Assembly: GCF_002091755.1 (NCBI RefSeq)
Contig: NZ_BDAI01000003.1
Coordinates: 620,001-684,000 of the forward strand
Reading direction: 5' to 3'
Origin: Pseudomonas nitroreducens NBRC 12694
GTDB taxonomy: Bacteria; Pseudomonadota; Gammaproteobacteria; Pseudomonadales; Pseudomonadaceae
DNA: 64,000 nt
The notes below the pieces were generated by a model, which did not search any database, had not been told where the DNA came from, and saw nothing but the letters and a program-made list of their open reading frames with translations. Each line of letters begins with the position of its first letter. Within the stretch, counting starts at the first letter, position 1. The translations under genes were made by a program, and so were the position numbers. This document shows, in pieces, positions 22,991 to 30,505 of the stretch.

Positions 22991-23016
22991 CACCTGTATC
23001 CAGTAGGATACAGGTG
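22991..23016. promoter_or_regulatory. Operator palindrome of the toxin-antitoxin operon
   Basis: CACCTGTATCC and GGATACAGGTG form a perfect 11-base inverted repeat around AGTA, four bases upstream of the toxin start codon. This is the expected place and form for antitoxin-HTH autoregulation. Confidence 0.75.
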
Positions 23017-23102
23017 TGCCAGCGAGCCCGCACCTGAAATATTCGCCGACCACCATGAAAGTTCTGAGCCGGGTGTAGGACGGCGGAGCGATCGACTGCC
23101 TG

Positions 23103-24950
23103 TCAGCCCTCTACCTGATTGCGCCCCTGCTTCTTCGCCTCATACAACGCCGCATCCGCCTGCTGCACCAGCATCTCGGCGGAGCATTCCGAACTCGGTA
23201 CCGCAGCTACGACGCCGATGCTCACGCTCACCCGCCCCAACGGCGACAGCTCGTGGGGCAGGGCGAGTGCTTCCACCGCTTGCAGCAACTTGTTCGCCAT
23301 GCCGCGCACGCCGGCGAGGTCGGTCATCGGCGCGAGGAAAACGAACTCCTCGCCGCCATAGCGTGCCACCAGGTCGGTGGAGCGGTTGACCGTGGCCGCC
23401 AGCGTCCGGGCAATGTCGCGCAGGCAGGCGTCGCCGGCAGGGTGGCCGTAGTGGTCGTTGTAGCGCTTGAACCAGTCCACATCGATGATCGCCAGGGCCA
23501 GAGCCTCACCGGAGCGACGTGCGTGGTCCCATTCATGCTCCAGTAGCTGGTCGAAGCGGCGCCGGTTGGCAATGCCGGTGAGGGCATCGGTCAGGCTCAT
23601 GGCCTCCAGCTGGTTGTTCAGCTCGCGCAGTTCATCGGTGCGCTCGGCGACGCGCAGTTCCAGCTCGTGCTCGGAGCTGCGCAGGTTATCCACAAGCTGT
23701 TGCTGGGTACGGATCAATTCCTCCTGCACCCTGGCCTTCTCCCGGCGCATGACGTTGAAGCGGTCGGCGAGGGCGAAGGCCAGCACGATCATCTCCATCG
23801 CCGAGCCCAGTTGCAGGCCGTCCACGGTAAACAGGTTGGTCGGCACGATGCCCATGGCGCGCAGCGAGGTCATCGCCCCGCCCAGCATCAGCAGCGCGAA
23901 GGCCGCGAGGAAGAAGAACGCGCTGCGCTGGCGCTTGAAGGCGGCAACGCCGGCACCGATGAGCAGGATCACCGCCGTGGCGAAGTTCAGCAGGATGCCG
24001 GCGCGGGAGAAATACGGCAGCGCCAGCGCATAGGCGACGGGGCTGAGCAGATAGGCCAGGATCATCCCGCGCAGTACCCGGTCCAGGCGCGGCAGTATCC
24101 GCTCGAACTGCATCATCCGGCGGGCGAACAGCAGCAGCGCGGCCAGGGCCATCGACACGCCGGAGTAGTAGACCTCGTTGGAGTTGAGCGGCTCGCCGAA
24201 GATCGACCAGTCCGGGGCGAGGCCGTTCTTGATCGCCAGCGCCCCGGCCGTGCAGCTCACGAAGACCACGTACAGCAGGTAGATCGGGTCGCGCAGGGCG
24301 AACAGCAGCATCAGGTTGAACAGGATCATTGCCACCGCGATGCCGAAGTACCAGGCCTTGCCCGTGTAGTCGTCGCGTTCGTAGATGGAGAACGCCTTCA
24401 CCGGCCACAACTGCAGCGGCACCAGCAGGCCGATGCTCGACTCGACCCGCAGGTACAGCACCTGTTCGGAGTGCGCGGGCAGGTTCAGCGGAAAGACGAA
24501 GTTGCGGTTCGGGTAGACCTTGCTGCTCTGCGGGACGTCGCTGCCGGTATTGATCGTCCTGACGCTGCCATCTGCCTGCGGGATGTTCATCTGCACATGG
24601 GAGATACGCGGGTTCTCCACCACCAGCAGGCGCTGCAACGGGGCATCGCCGGGATTGCTCAGCTGCAACTTCAGCCAGAAGGCCGAGCGGGTAAAACCCA
24701 TCGCCAGCGCACTGCCGGGTGGCTGATCGGCCTTGAAAAGGGCTTGCTGCGCGGAGGATTGCACGTCCGCCAGCGTCAGACTGCGGCTCGGGTCTTCGAG
24801 GACGGAGACATAGGCGGTCAGCGTCAGGGGCCGGGTGGTGACGCTCGCGGCATCGACCACCTGGGCAGCCCAGGCGGGATGGACCAATAGAAGGAGTAGG
24901 GTGAGCAGGAGCCAGGACAGCGATTGCCGGTGCGGGGCGGAGGCGGGCAT
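23103..24950 (-). CDS. 7TMR-DISM diguanylate cyclase
   Basis: This is a 615-residue membrane signalling protein. A signal peptide (to about residue 28, HPAWA|AQ) precedes a periplasmic 7TMR-DISM extracellular domain type 2 (residues ~40-170, with SAFWLKLQLSNPGDAP). Seven transmembrane helices follow (~195-400), then a coiled coil with RREKARVQEELIRTQQQL, and a GGDEF domain (~455-613). The active site is RYGGEEFVFL and an RSTD inhibitory site lies upstream, so it should be an active, product-inhibited diguanylate cyclase. DISM domains are thought to bind carbohydrates or other ligands. The gene stands alone. A terminator lies past its start side at 25019-25044. Confidence 0.92.
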   Translation of the reverse strand: MPASAPHRQSLSWLLLTLLLLLVHPAWAAQVVDAASVTTRPLTLTAYVSVLEDPSRSLTLADVQSSAQQALFKADQPPGSALAMGFTRSAFWLKLQLSNPGDAPLQRLLVVENPRISHVQMNIPQADGSVRTINTGSDVPQSSKVYPNRNFVFPLNLPAHSEQVLYLRVESSIGLLVPLQLWPVKAFSIYERDDYTGKAWYFGIAVAMILFNLMLLFALRDPIYLLYVVFVSCTAGALAIKNGLAPDWSIFGEPLNSNEVYYSGVSMALAALLLFARRMMQFERILPRLDRVLRGMILAYLLSPVAYALALPYFSRAGILLNFATAVILLIGAGVAAFKRQRSAFFFLAAFALLMLGGAMTSLRAMGIVPTNLFTVDGLQLGSAMEMIVLAFALADRFNVMRREKARVQEELIRTQQQLVDNLRSSEHELELRVAERTDELRELNNQLEAMSLTDALTGIANRRRFDQLLEHEWDHARRSGEALALAIIDVDWFKRYNDHYGHPAGDACLRDIARTLAATVNRSTDLVARYGGEEFVFLAPMTDLAGVRGMANKLLQAVEALALPHELSPLGRVSVSIGVVAAVPSSECSAEMLVQQADAALYEAKKQGRNQVEG

Positions 24951-25018
24951 ACGGCAGGATCCGGGCTGTAGGGATGCCGAGGATTCTACAAGAGCCGGTT
25001 TGGCGGCGCCAAAAGCAC

Positions 25019-25044
25019 AAAAGCCCCCGGCGACTCACGCTGCC
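25019..25044. terminator. Bidirectional terminator left of the integrated element
   Basis: AAAAGCCCCCGGC and GCCGGGGGCTTTT form a strong stem with a 10-base loop. Before the element inserted, it probably ended the leftward tRNA-Gly transcript, because it lies just beyond the residual tRNA 3' end at 25063-25092. Confidence 0.8.
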
Positions 25045-25062
25045 GGGGGCTTTTGCTGGGGA

Positions 25063-25092
25063 TTCTGGAGCGGGCGAAGGGAATCGAACCCT
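25063..25092. repeat. attL, direct repeat of the tRNA-Gly 3' end
   Basis: Thirty bases are identical to 31984-32013. They correspond to the last 27 bases of the tRNA-Gly (including CCA) plus three downstream bases. The rest of the tRNA is absent here, so this is the remnant side of the duplication. Confidence 0.9.
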
Positions 25093-25184
25093 TTAGGCCA
25101 GAATTCCAGAGCGTCTCAATGCGTGTCGTTTACCGCTTTTTTGTGGTCGCTGTGGCTCGATTCGTTTCTTTTCGGTGCGTTTAT

Positions 25185-25202
25185 TTCGACACTTTTTCGA
25201 CA
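25185..25202. repeat. Left copy of 18-base internal direct repeat (possible integrase arm site)
   Basis: TTCGACACTTTTTCGACA, itself a tandem of TTCGACA with a 4-base spacer, is found again at 31902-31919 in the same orientation. The copies lie 93 and 65 bases inside the two att repeats, the position expected for arm-type binding sites of a tyrosine integrase. Confidence 0.6.
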
Positions 25203-25240
25203 TGTTTCATTAGGTGCTTATAAATTGGTGAGTGGTTAAT

Positions 25241-26350
25241 TTATTTTGTGTATTTATGGATGCAGTTATTAATTGTGTAGTTGATGCTATTTAGTTCTAT
25301 GTCGCACTGAAGGGCGATGCTCGTGAGTTTATATGAATTGGCAATTTCTTTAATCGTCTTTATGCGCTCTTCGACTTGAAATAGACGTTGGGCATGCATT
25401 TCGGCGATAATGTTTATTGCCTCTAGGTTTGGTGCTCTTATTTGATCGAATTGGCTGAGTTGTGAGGTTGCATTGTTCTTTACGTTGATGTTGGTTTCAA
25501 GTTCAAAGGTCAAGGCTTGGGCAGGTATACTATTTTCGTTTATAATTTTCTGTTTAAAAGTCGCAGTGTCATATCGGTGTGGATTGGCTATTTTGTCTAG
25601 CATGTAGTCCTCAAGATATTGACTTTTCTTTATGTATGAGGCTATCGTGCTATTGAATTTTGGATGGCTTATTGCAAAGTTAATGGCGTCTACGATGGTC
25701 ATTATCTCTACATTGGCTTGCTTTTTTGCAAGCTTTACTGTTTTTTTAAGCCAGTCAAAAGTGTGCTGTTGGTGTATTGCTACGGTGTCAGGAGTTTCTG
25801 AGATTTTTATTTCGCCTGGTAGTGCTGGGCGAATTGCGTTTCCTACTAAATGTAGGTGCGGGTTGTTCTCAAATTGACCAGGATGGCAGTAATCGGGGTT
25901 ACTAACGAGCTCTAGCCCGACGCTGGAGTATGCTTGAGCCACTAGTCTTGAACAGAACTGTGCGTTGGAGCGGGCCCGCTGATCTGTTCCATGCAGAGAT
26001 GCTGCCCGAATAGCTTCGGGAATTGAGTAGATGGAACCTGAAAGATTCAGTGCAAACTGGCAAGCCATCAGTGACTGCTGAGGGGTGATGTTTATGGGGC
26101 GAAATACTGCCGACTCGCCCATTAGGAAAAGTTTCCGTTGGGGGTTGGTAGTAAAAACGCCGCCACCGTCGGCATGTACAATGGTTTTCTCAGTGTACAG
26201 CATGGCGTGGGAATAATTGCTCGCTGTCGCTTTTTGAATTCCTATGCTCTGCTTGCTAGAGTTCTTCGATAGAATTATGTCTCCAGGCATCAGGGTTGGG
26301 ATGTCATAGGTATACAAGACGGGGGCGTTAACTTTTTGCAGGTTTTGCAT
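25241..26350 (-). CDS. YiiX/YebB-like NlpC/P60-superfamily cysteine hydrolase (element cargo)
   Basis: This is a 369-residue protein. The N-terminal ~190 residues look like a permuted papain-fold (YiiX/YebB-like) hydrolase: LMPGDIILSKNS, the candidate His in NYSHAMLY (about residue 47), then the candidate nucleophile in NAQFCSRLVAQAYSSVGLELV (given in part; Cys about residue 133). This group acts on amide or thioester bonds of lipids or peptides. The C-terminal ~180 residues are helical and AT-rich in codons, with no family I know. No signal peptide is seen. It follows a basic partner gene by 9 bases. As phage cargo it may be a toxin, effector or defence enzyme; this is a guess. Confidence 0.7.
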   Translation of the reverse strand: MQNLQKVNAPVLYTYDIPTLMPGDIILSKNSSKQSIGIQKATASNYSHAMLYTEKTIVHADGGGVFTTNPQRKLFLMGESAVFRPINITPQQSLMACQFALNLSGSIYSIPEAIRAASLHGTDQRARSNAQFCSRLVAQAYSSVGLELVSNPDYCHPGQFENNPHLHLVGNAIRPALPGEIKISETPDTVAIHQQHTFDWLKKTVKLAKKQANVEIMTIVDAINFAISHPKFNSTIASYIKKSQYLEDYMLDKIANPHRYDTATFKQKIINENSIPAQALTFELETNINVKNNATSQLSQFDQIRAPNLEAINIIAEMHAQRLFQVEERIKTIKEIANSYKLTSIALQCDIELNSINYTINNCIHKYTK

Positions 26351-26359
26351 CAGTGGTTC

Positions 26360-26854
26360 CTAAGGATGAATATCAGCTGTGTGAATCGGTACACGAGGCT
26401 GTAGCTGTTTATCGAGAAGGTCAGGTGCTGTCTTTGGCGATAAATTCTTATAAGGTTCTATCTTCAAGAGATATCTCTCTGTGCTATCTAGCGGCAAGGT
26501 CTCCGATGGTGAGTTGATATTTCTATATCGTGACGATTTCCGCGCAGAAGACATGCAGGCGATACTTTTATTTTTGTTTTGATATTTTTGGGTTCGTTTC
26601 AGAAGGCTACTCTGTGGCCTCTTCGAAACGCGAGGTGTTTTCATTAAATATGTGTGCTGAAATATAGCTTTAGCTAGGCACAAGCCAGCGTATTTCGTTC
26701 TTTTGGGAGGGAAGGGAATTTTTTGATCGGCCATATAGATGGCCGGGGGGGTGAGGCTGAGGTCGATAGTATTTGCTGCAAGTACCCTGCTAGGGCTTTG
26801 GTGCTTGCGCTTGAGATGCTGCGGGGCATCGTCCCAATCTGCTTTCATCTGCAC
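26360..26854 (-). CDS. Hypothetical basic protein, partner of the cysteine hydrolase
   Basis: I do not recognise this 164-residue protein. It is rich in Lys, Arg, Ser and Pro (for example RVSKRPQSSLLKRTQKYQNK), without a signal peptide, membrane helix or known motif, and could be partly disordered. It shares the low GC content of the following hydrolase gene, 9 bases downstream, so the two form an operon and were probably acquired together. The GTG at 26854 has an AAAGGA ribosome site 4 bases away; an ATG two codons later (26848) is equally possible. A role as chaperone, inhibitor or targeting partner of the hydrolase is only a suggestion. Confidence 0.55.
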   Translation of the reverse strand: MQMKADWDDAPQHLKRKHQSPSRVLAANTIDLSLTPPAIYMADQKIPFPPKRTKYAGLCLAKAIFQHTYLMKTPRVSKRPQSSLLKRTQKYQNKNKSIACMSSARKSSRYRNINSPSETLPLDSTERYLLKIEPYKNLSPKTAPDLLDKQLQPRVPIHTADIHP

Positions 26855-26929
26855 TCAGTCCTTTGAGTTGTGCTGCACTGTCATTGTGCCAGTAGATAGT
26901 CCTACTTTCTGAAGGGATAGGGAAGGGAC

Positions 26930-27223
26930 TCACGTGACTCGGCAATGCCAGGATTGTGAGTAGGCCACGCCGTCGATGAACTCAATGCCGGTGATCACCA
27001 GCGCGTTGGTCGCCATACCGTGGATCTGTACGTCGTGCAGCGTTGGCAGAATCGACCCGCTAGGACTGGTTTTGAGGATTTCGGCGATCAAGGTGGGGCG
27101 ATTGAGTGGCGAGGTTGAGGCCATCCGCACCCATACGTCTCCCCTTAGTACAGGGGCTTTGTCGAAGCCAGCGCGTCCAAGGGCTTTGCCATAGCGGCGC
27201 ATGCGGCGAATATCAAATTGCAT
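26930..27223 (-). CDS. Hypothetical protein under a LexA box
   Basis: This 97-residue protein has no family I can name. It contains MRRYGKALGRAGFDKAPVLRG at the start (residues 8-28, given in part) and ends VAYSQSWHCRVT. It has a single cysteine and no membrane segment. Its main interest is the perfect LexA-type palindrome 7 bases upstream of the start (27231-27250), which predicts induction during the SOS response. No clear Shine-Dalgarno site precedes ATG 27223, so the transcript may be leaderless or the true start may be Met8. It is read in the same direction as the repressor gene, 128 bases away. Confidence 0.65.
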   Translation of the reverse strand: MQFDIRRMRRYGKALGRAGFDKAPVLRGDVWVRMASTSPLNRPTLIAEILKTSPSGSILPTLHDVQIHGMATNALVITGIEFIDGVAYSQSWHCRVT

Positions 27224-27230
27224 TGTCAAA

Positions 27231-27250
27231 TACTGTTCAAATAAACAGTA
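27231..27250. promoter_or_regulatory. LexA (SOS) box
   Basis: TACTGTTCAAATAAACAGTA contains CTGT-N8-ACAG, the gamma-proteobacterial LexA consensus, with flanking bases also symmetric (10-base arms AAATACTGTT/AACAGTATTT). It lies directly upstream of the leftward hypothetical gene. Confidence 0.8.
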
Positions 27251-27351
27251 TTTTTGCTGGCGCTTGGCTTGTCGGCAATCGTCACTGATCGGATTGCCGC
27301 GCTAACCACATCCTTTGCTGAACCAGCGCAGTGCCACCTTTCTGGTTAGCT

Positions 27352-27621
27352 CTATCCCGCGCTGGGTGTGGCTAATTTGGCATCAGCCTCCTCATAGCCA
27401 GGGGCAACCTGGCCGCGGGCAGGGTCTACCTCGCCTTTCAGAAGCCAGAGCTCGTACTGAGGGAATGCCTTCAGTAGCTCTTCTAAGTCTTCGATTCGCG
27501 CCTTTACTTTGCGGTTGGTCGCGACGGTCTGCCACCGCTGTCTCTCCGAAATAGCAGTGCTCTCGGCTAATTTTGTCGCGCCGATAAACCTTACAAGTGT
27601 TCTAACCCGCTCTTCTATCAT
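27352..27621 (-). CDS. Phage repressor-like HTH protein
   Basis: This 89-residue protein starts MIEERVRTLVRFIGATKLAESTAISERQRWQTVATNRK, cited here only by its ends MIEERVRTLV and TVATNRK, a lambda-repressor-like small HTH of the type found as Pf-phage repressor c. It ends with FPQYELWLLKGEVDPARGQVAPG, a pattern also seen in other short phage repressors. It is divergent from the Xis-like gene, with three AT-rich operator copies in the 126-base gap. It probably controls both its own promoter and the early promoter of the element. No C-terminal peptidase domain is present, so it is not a LexA-type self-cleaving repressor. Confidence 0.75.
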   Translation of the reverse strand: MIEERVRTLVRFIGATKLAESTAISERQRWQTVATNRKVKARIEDLEELLKAFPQYELWLLKGEVDPARGQVAPGYEEADAKLATPSAG

Positions 27622-27639
27622 TCCAAACGGCTCTAAGAG

Positions 27640-27705
27640 CTGATAAATAATTTATTGATGAATTATTTATCAGTGCTAGGATTGGCTTGTGATAAATAAT
27701 TTATT
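27640..27705. promoter_or_regulatory. Repressor operator cluster between repressor and xis genes
   Basis: CTGATAAATAATT at 27640-27652 and its exact complement AATTATTTATCAG at 27661-27673 form a palindrome, and a further copy GATAAATAATTTATT (also at 27642-27656) lies at 27691-27705. The AT-rich repeated sites in the divergent promoter are the likely targets of the element repressor. Confidence 0.65.
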
Positions 27706-27722
27706 AGGGCGCTTCGTCCTAA

Positions 27723-27745
27723 TGGAACGAATAGTGACGGAACGA
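27723..27745 (+). repeat. Left copy of a 23-base inverted repeat flanking the early operon
   Basis: Begins TGGAACGAATAGTGACGG and ends AACGA; its exact reverse complement is at 28756-28778. It overlaps the leader and ribosome site of the Xis-like gene. Confidence 0.7.
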
Positions 27746-27747
27746 GC

Positions 27748-27963
27748 ATGGAACTGGAAGAGCTGAACCCCAGCGCCCTGGTAGGGCCGCAGCAAGATCT
27801 GGAGCGCATTGAAAAGTGGGCTGACCGAAACGGCATCAGCTACGGCATTGCCCGAGCGTGGGTATACCGGGGCATTCTGCCTTCCGTGAAGCTCGGCAAG
27901 CTGCGCGTGGTGAACAGTGCATTGCTCCGCGCCTGGCTGCTGGAACAGGAGTGGACGGCATGA
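27748..27963 (+). CDS. Excisionase-like HTH protein (Pf XisF-type)
   Basis: This 71-residue protein has the MerR-like excisionase pattern: RIEKWADRNGISYGIARAWVYRG, then ILPSVKLGKLRVVNSALLRAWLLEQ. In Pf phages the gene at this place, divergent from the repressor, is the excisionase that also switches on early transcription. It is the first gene of a rightward early operon, with the next start 22 bases downstream. Its function here is inferred from position and fold. Confidence 0.7.
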   Translation: MELEELNPSALVGPQQDLERIEKWADRNGISYGIARAWVYRGILPSVKLGKLRVVNSALLRAWLLEQEWTA

Positions 27964-27985
27964 GCGACGGAATGGGAGAACGACT

Positions 27986-28201
27986 GTGAGCAAGGAAAAG
28001 TGGAATCTGGACCTGTGCGGCATTGCCCTCTTCGCTGAGATGTGTGGCGTGACGTACGACGAAGCGGCCCAGTGGGCGGAAGACGGCACAGTCCCCAGTA
28101 TCCAAATGGGGTGCTTCCGCATGATCAACCTTGCCCGTTTCCGCGACGATATGGACCGCGGCAAAACCATCTTCAGAGCAGGGGGTTACGGCGATGACTA
28201 A
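27986..28201 (+). CDS. Small Pf-type early protein, HTH-like
   Basis: This 71-residue protein starts at a GTG with a GGGAGAAC ribosome site. The sequence MSKEKWNLDLCGIALFAEMC, GVTYDEAAQWAEDGTVPSIQ and FRMINLARFRDDM has the helix-turn-helix look of a small DNA-binding or excisionase-like protein and resembles early proteins of Pf phages that follow xis. It overlaps the next gene by 8 bases, so translation is coupled. No enzymatic motif is present. Exact role unknown. Confidence 0.65.
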   Translation: MSKEKWNLDLCGIALFAEMCGVTYDEAAQWAEDGTVPSIQMGCFRMINLARFRDDMDRGKTIFRAGGYGDD

Positions 28202-28583
28202 CTCTCCCATCACCTTGGATGCTCAGAGCGCAGTGCGCTACCTGGGGCAGACCGTACTGATGGAAATGGTGTGGGACGAAGAGCCAGAGCCGATCTGGCG
28301 CTGGGTTCGCGTTGTCGGTGTCGTCCTGCCTGCGGAAGGGCTGCGCGGCGGTCCGCACTTTCTCACTCTCAAGCTCGGCGCGGACAAAGCATTCGCGGAT
28401 GAAGCCTTCTGGGAAAACATCCGCACGATTCGGGTGATGCGGTACCGCGACCGGCAAGGTTCCGGCAACGTACTGGGCCGCGTCACCCACCCTGACGACT
28501 CGCGCTCAAGGGCCGCGCTCCCGGCTCGTCGGAACAGCCCCACCGTTCCGTCGAACGGAAGCACGGGCGCAGCGAACCCTTGA
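28194..28583 (+). CDS. Pf-type early protein of unknown function
   Basis: This 129-residue protein begins MTNSPITLDAQSAVRYLGQT and continues MEMVWDEEPEPIWRWVRVVG, with a basic, Ser/Pro-rich tail of about 35 residues (SRSRAALPARRNSPTVPS). Proteins of this type are encoded between the small HTH protein and the ssDNA-binding protein in Pf phages. Here the ssDNA-binding gene does not follow; the region after 28583 has no obvious gene until 28956. No known domain or activity is recognised. Confidence 0.65.
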   Translation: MTNSPITLDAQSAVRYLGQTVLMEMVWDEEPEPIWRWVRVVGVVLPAEGLRGGPHFLTLKLGADKAFADEAFWENIRTIRVMRYRDRQGSGNVLGRVTHPDDSRSRAALPARRNSPTVPSNGSTGAANP

Positions 28584-28955
28584 ACGCATGCCCCTCATCA
28601 GCCTCGGCCGGTGAGTGTGGGGCAGCTTTTCCGCCCCGCGCTCCCGAGCCCTCGGCGGCAAGAGCGGGATGACAAGGGCAGCGCCCTTGGTGTGTTGGTG
28701 GCGTCAGCCATCAACGGAATTGATAGCTCGGAACGCCTCTTCAAAACCTCGAATGTCGTTCCGTCACTATTCGTTCCAATGCGTCTAGGACGGGCTTTCA
28801 GCCATCAAATCAAACGATTAGTCGCGCCGCTGGCTGTTTGATTCAATACCTATATCCCACTGCAAAACCTCGATAGCGCAGATGAACCGGCGAGCGCGCC
28901 TGTTTATCCGTGCCGGGTCAACTCATGCCTGTGAAAAGGCAACGGAGGCAGAGCG
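28584..28955. other. Non-coding region of the Pf-like element, 372 bases
   Basis: This is the place where Pf phages carry ssDNA-binding and coat genes, but no gene is visible. It holds the right copy of the 23-base inverted repeat (28756-28778) and a stem of AATCAAAC (28808-28815) with GTTTGATT (28836-28843) around a GC-rich loop, which could be part of a single-strand replication origin. The end provides a GGAGG ribosome site for the short peptide at 28956. Confidence 0.5.
28756..28778 (-). repeat. Right copy of the 23-base inverted repeat
   Basis: Exact reverse complement of 27723-27745. The pair brackets the xis and the two early genes. Beyond it, CGTCCTA is also shared by both flanks, but with different spacing. 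Confidence 0.7.
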
Positions 28956-29066
28956 ATGCAACTACCTGATTGGACCAATGATCTTGTGCTGGTGGCGCTG
29001 GCCTACCTGTTGGGCGCGCTCTCGGCCCTGGGTTCTTCCTCGCCAGCGGTGGCGTTTCCCTACTGA
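28956..29066 (+). CDS. Short hydrophobic peptide, 36 residues
   Basis: MQLPDWTNDLVLVALAYLLG followed by ALSALGSSSPAVAFPY is a single-helix membrane peptide. The ATG is preceded by GGAGG at a 7-base spacing, which supports real translation. Its place before rep and its size recall the tiny minor-coat or membrane proteins of filamentous phages, but I cannot match it to a named one. It may be the only remnant of the structural module. Confidence 0.5.
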   Translation: MQLPDWTNDLVLVALAYLLGALSALGSSSPAVAFPY

Positions 29067-29209
29067 GGTGCATGAGCCGGGCGTGGGCCGCGACGCCGGC
29101 CGGGAGCGCAAGGCACGAGCGGTAGGCCGAAGGCGCGGCCGACGCCCCTGTAACACGTCGGATAACCCACTGATCACTGTTTCATTACGTAGCTATTTGG
29201 AGCACTTCA

Positions 29210-30505
29210 ATGACCAAGCCAAAGCATCAAGTCCGTGTCACGGTTAAGTCCGCTGGCGAGATTTACGAGTCGCCCGAGGGGCGCCTGTTCTTCGACGACA
29301 AGCTGGCCAAGTTCACTGATCTGTCCGGCGTGCGCCTGCTGCGCTGCGGTGTGGATACGGTCCGTCAGTTGTACAACGGCATGATCCGCCTGGAAGTCAT
29401 GGCGCTGTTCGATGAGCCGGAAGACATCGTGGAGTTCGCTGGCCACCAGTGGGTCAAGGGAAGGGTAGGGCGCGACTCCGGCTACCAGTACCGCCTGCAG
29501 AACGCCGATATGGGTCTGATCCTGCTGATCAAAAATCACAACGTGAAGCTGGAGAACATCGGGCCGCACCTCAAGATCGAGGTGTCCCCACACGCCCTGG
29601 ACGGCGCTGATCCTGCGATCCTGCAAAGCATGCTCGATGACCTGGCTAGTGCCGTGCTCGCTCACTGCGAAACGAACCAGTGCGCTGTGCATCTCGCGCT
29701 GGATGTGCAGGGCTGGACGCCTTCCGCAGACATCGTGGAGCGCATGCGCTGTCGTTCGACTCGTGTGCGGCAGATCAGCGGCATCGACCGTATCGAGTTC
29801 CACGGCAATGCCTCGGTGTATGGGCGTGGTGAGACCTTCATGTTCGGTTCGGCCAACGGCATGCAGCTTTGCATCTACAACAAAACGCTCCAGGCACGCG
29901 CCACGGACAAGCTCGATTACTGGAGCAACGTATGGGCGTCACTGAATGGCGATCCCTTCGGTGATGGGGAACCCGCCTACAACCCAGAGGAAACCGTGTG
30001 GCGTATCGAGTTTCGCTTCCATCACTCGATAGTCCAGCAGTTCTCCGAAGGCTCCAAATTGTCCTCGGGTGAGGTGATCGGCTGCCGCACCTATGCCGGC
30101 CTTTGCCCGCACCTGCAAGGACTGTGGGAATACGCCTGCGACAGCTTCCGGCTGCTGCTGAAAGACCCGAAGTGGTACGACCCGTTCTGGTCGCTGATCA
30201 CCCTGGATACCAAGGTCCTGGTAGAGGCCGATCCGCTGATTGAGCGCACCGAGTATCGCCGCTACTACAAGACCGCACAGGGCTTCTCCGGCAAGAACTG
30301 CGAGATGTTCCTGGGCCAGTTCGCCAGCCTGATTGCGCGGGAGCGCATCCCCTCAAAAAAGGCACTTGAGGTCGGGAGAACGCTCCCCTTCTGGCATGTG
30401 ATCGAAGACCACTACACCGCCAAGGGATACAGCACTCGCGACCTCGAAAAGCACATCTGCGGGCTGATCAATGATCGCTACTTGAGGCGGGGATACGCCA
30501 TCTGA
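29210..30505 (+). CDS. Pf-type phage replication initiation protein
   Basis: This 431-residue protein has the layout of the Pf-phage replication initiator found directly before the integrase. It begins MTKPKHQVRVTVKSAGEIYE, contains SGIDRIEFHGNASVYGRGETFMFG-type sequence (given in outline), and has the central CIYNKTLQARATDKLDYW and WRIEFRFHHSIVQQF blocks. It is expected to nick and initiate rolling-circle replication; candidate Tyr residues are many, so the catalytic one is not assigned. Its TGA overlaps the integrase ATG by one base (TGATG). Length fits the family, so the gene appears intact. Confidence 0.8.
   Translation: MTKPKHQVRVTVKSAGEIYESPEGRLFFDDKLAKFTDLSGVRLLRCGVDTVRQLYNGMIRLEVMALFDEPEDIVEFAGHQWVKGRVGRDSGYQYRLQNADMGLILLIKNHNVKLENIGPHLKIEVSPHALDGADPAILQSMLDDLASAVLAHCETNQCAVHLALDVQGWTPSADIVERMRCRSTRVRQISGIDRIEFHGNASVYGRGETFMFGSANGMQLCIYNKTLQARATDKLDYWSNVWASLNGDPFGDGEPAYNPEETVWRIEFRFHHSIVQQFSEGSKLSSGEVIGCRTYAGLCPHLQGLWEYACDSFRLLLKDPKWYDPFWSLITLDTKVLVEADPLIERTEYRRYYKTAQGFSGKNCEMFLGQFASLIARERIPSKKALEVGRTLPFWHVIEDHYTAKGYSTRDLEKHICGLINDRYLRRGYAI

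Noticed and set aside
28611..28841. Possible coat or ssDNA-binding gene in the Pf-like element
   Set aside because: The translation has no hydrophobic coat-like segment or OB-fold pattern, no ribosome site, and spans the inverted repeat and the stem-loop.
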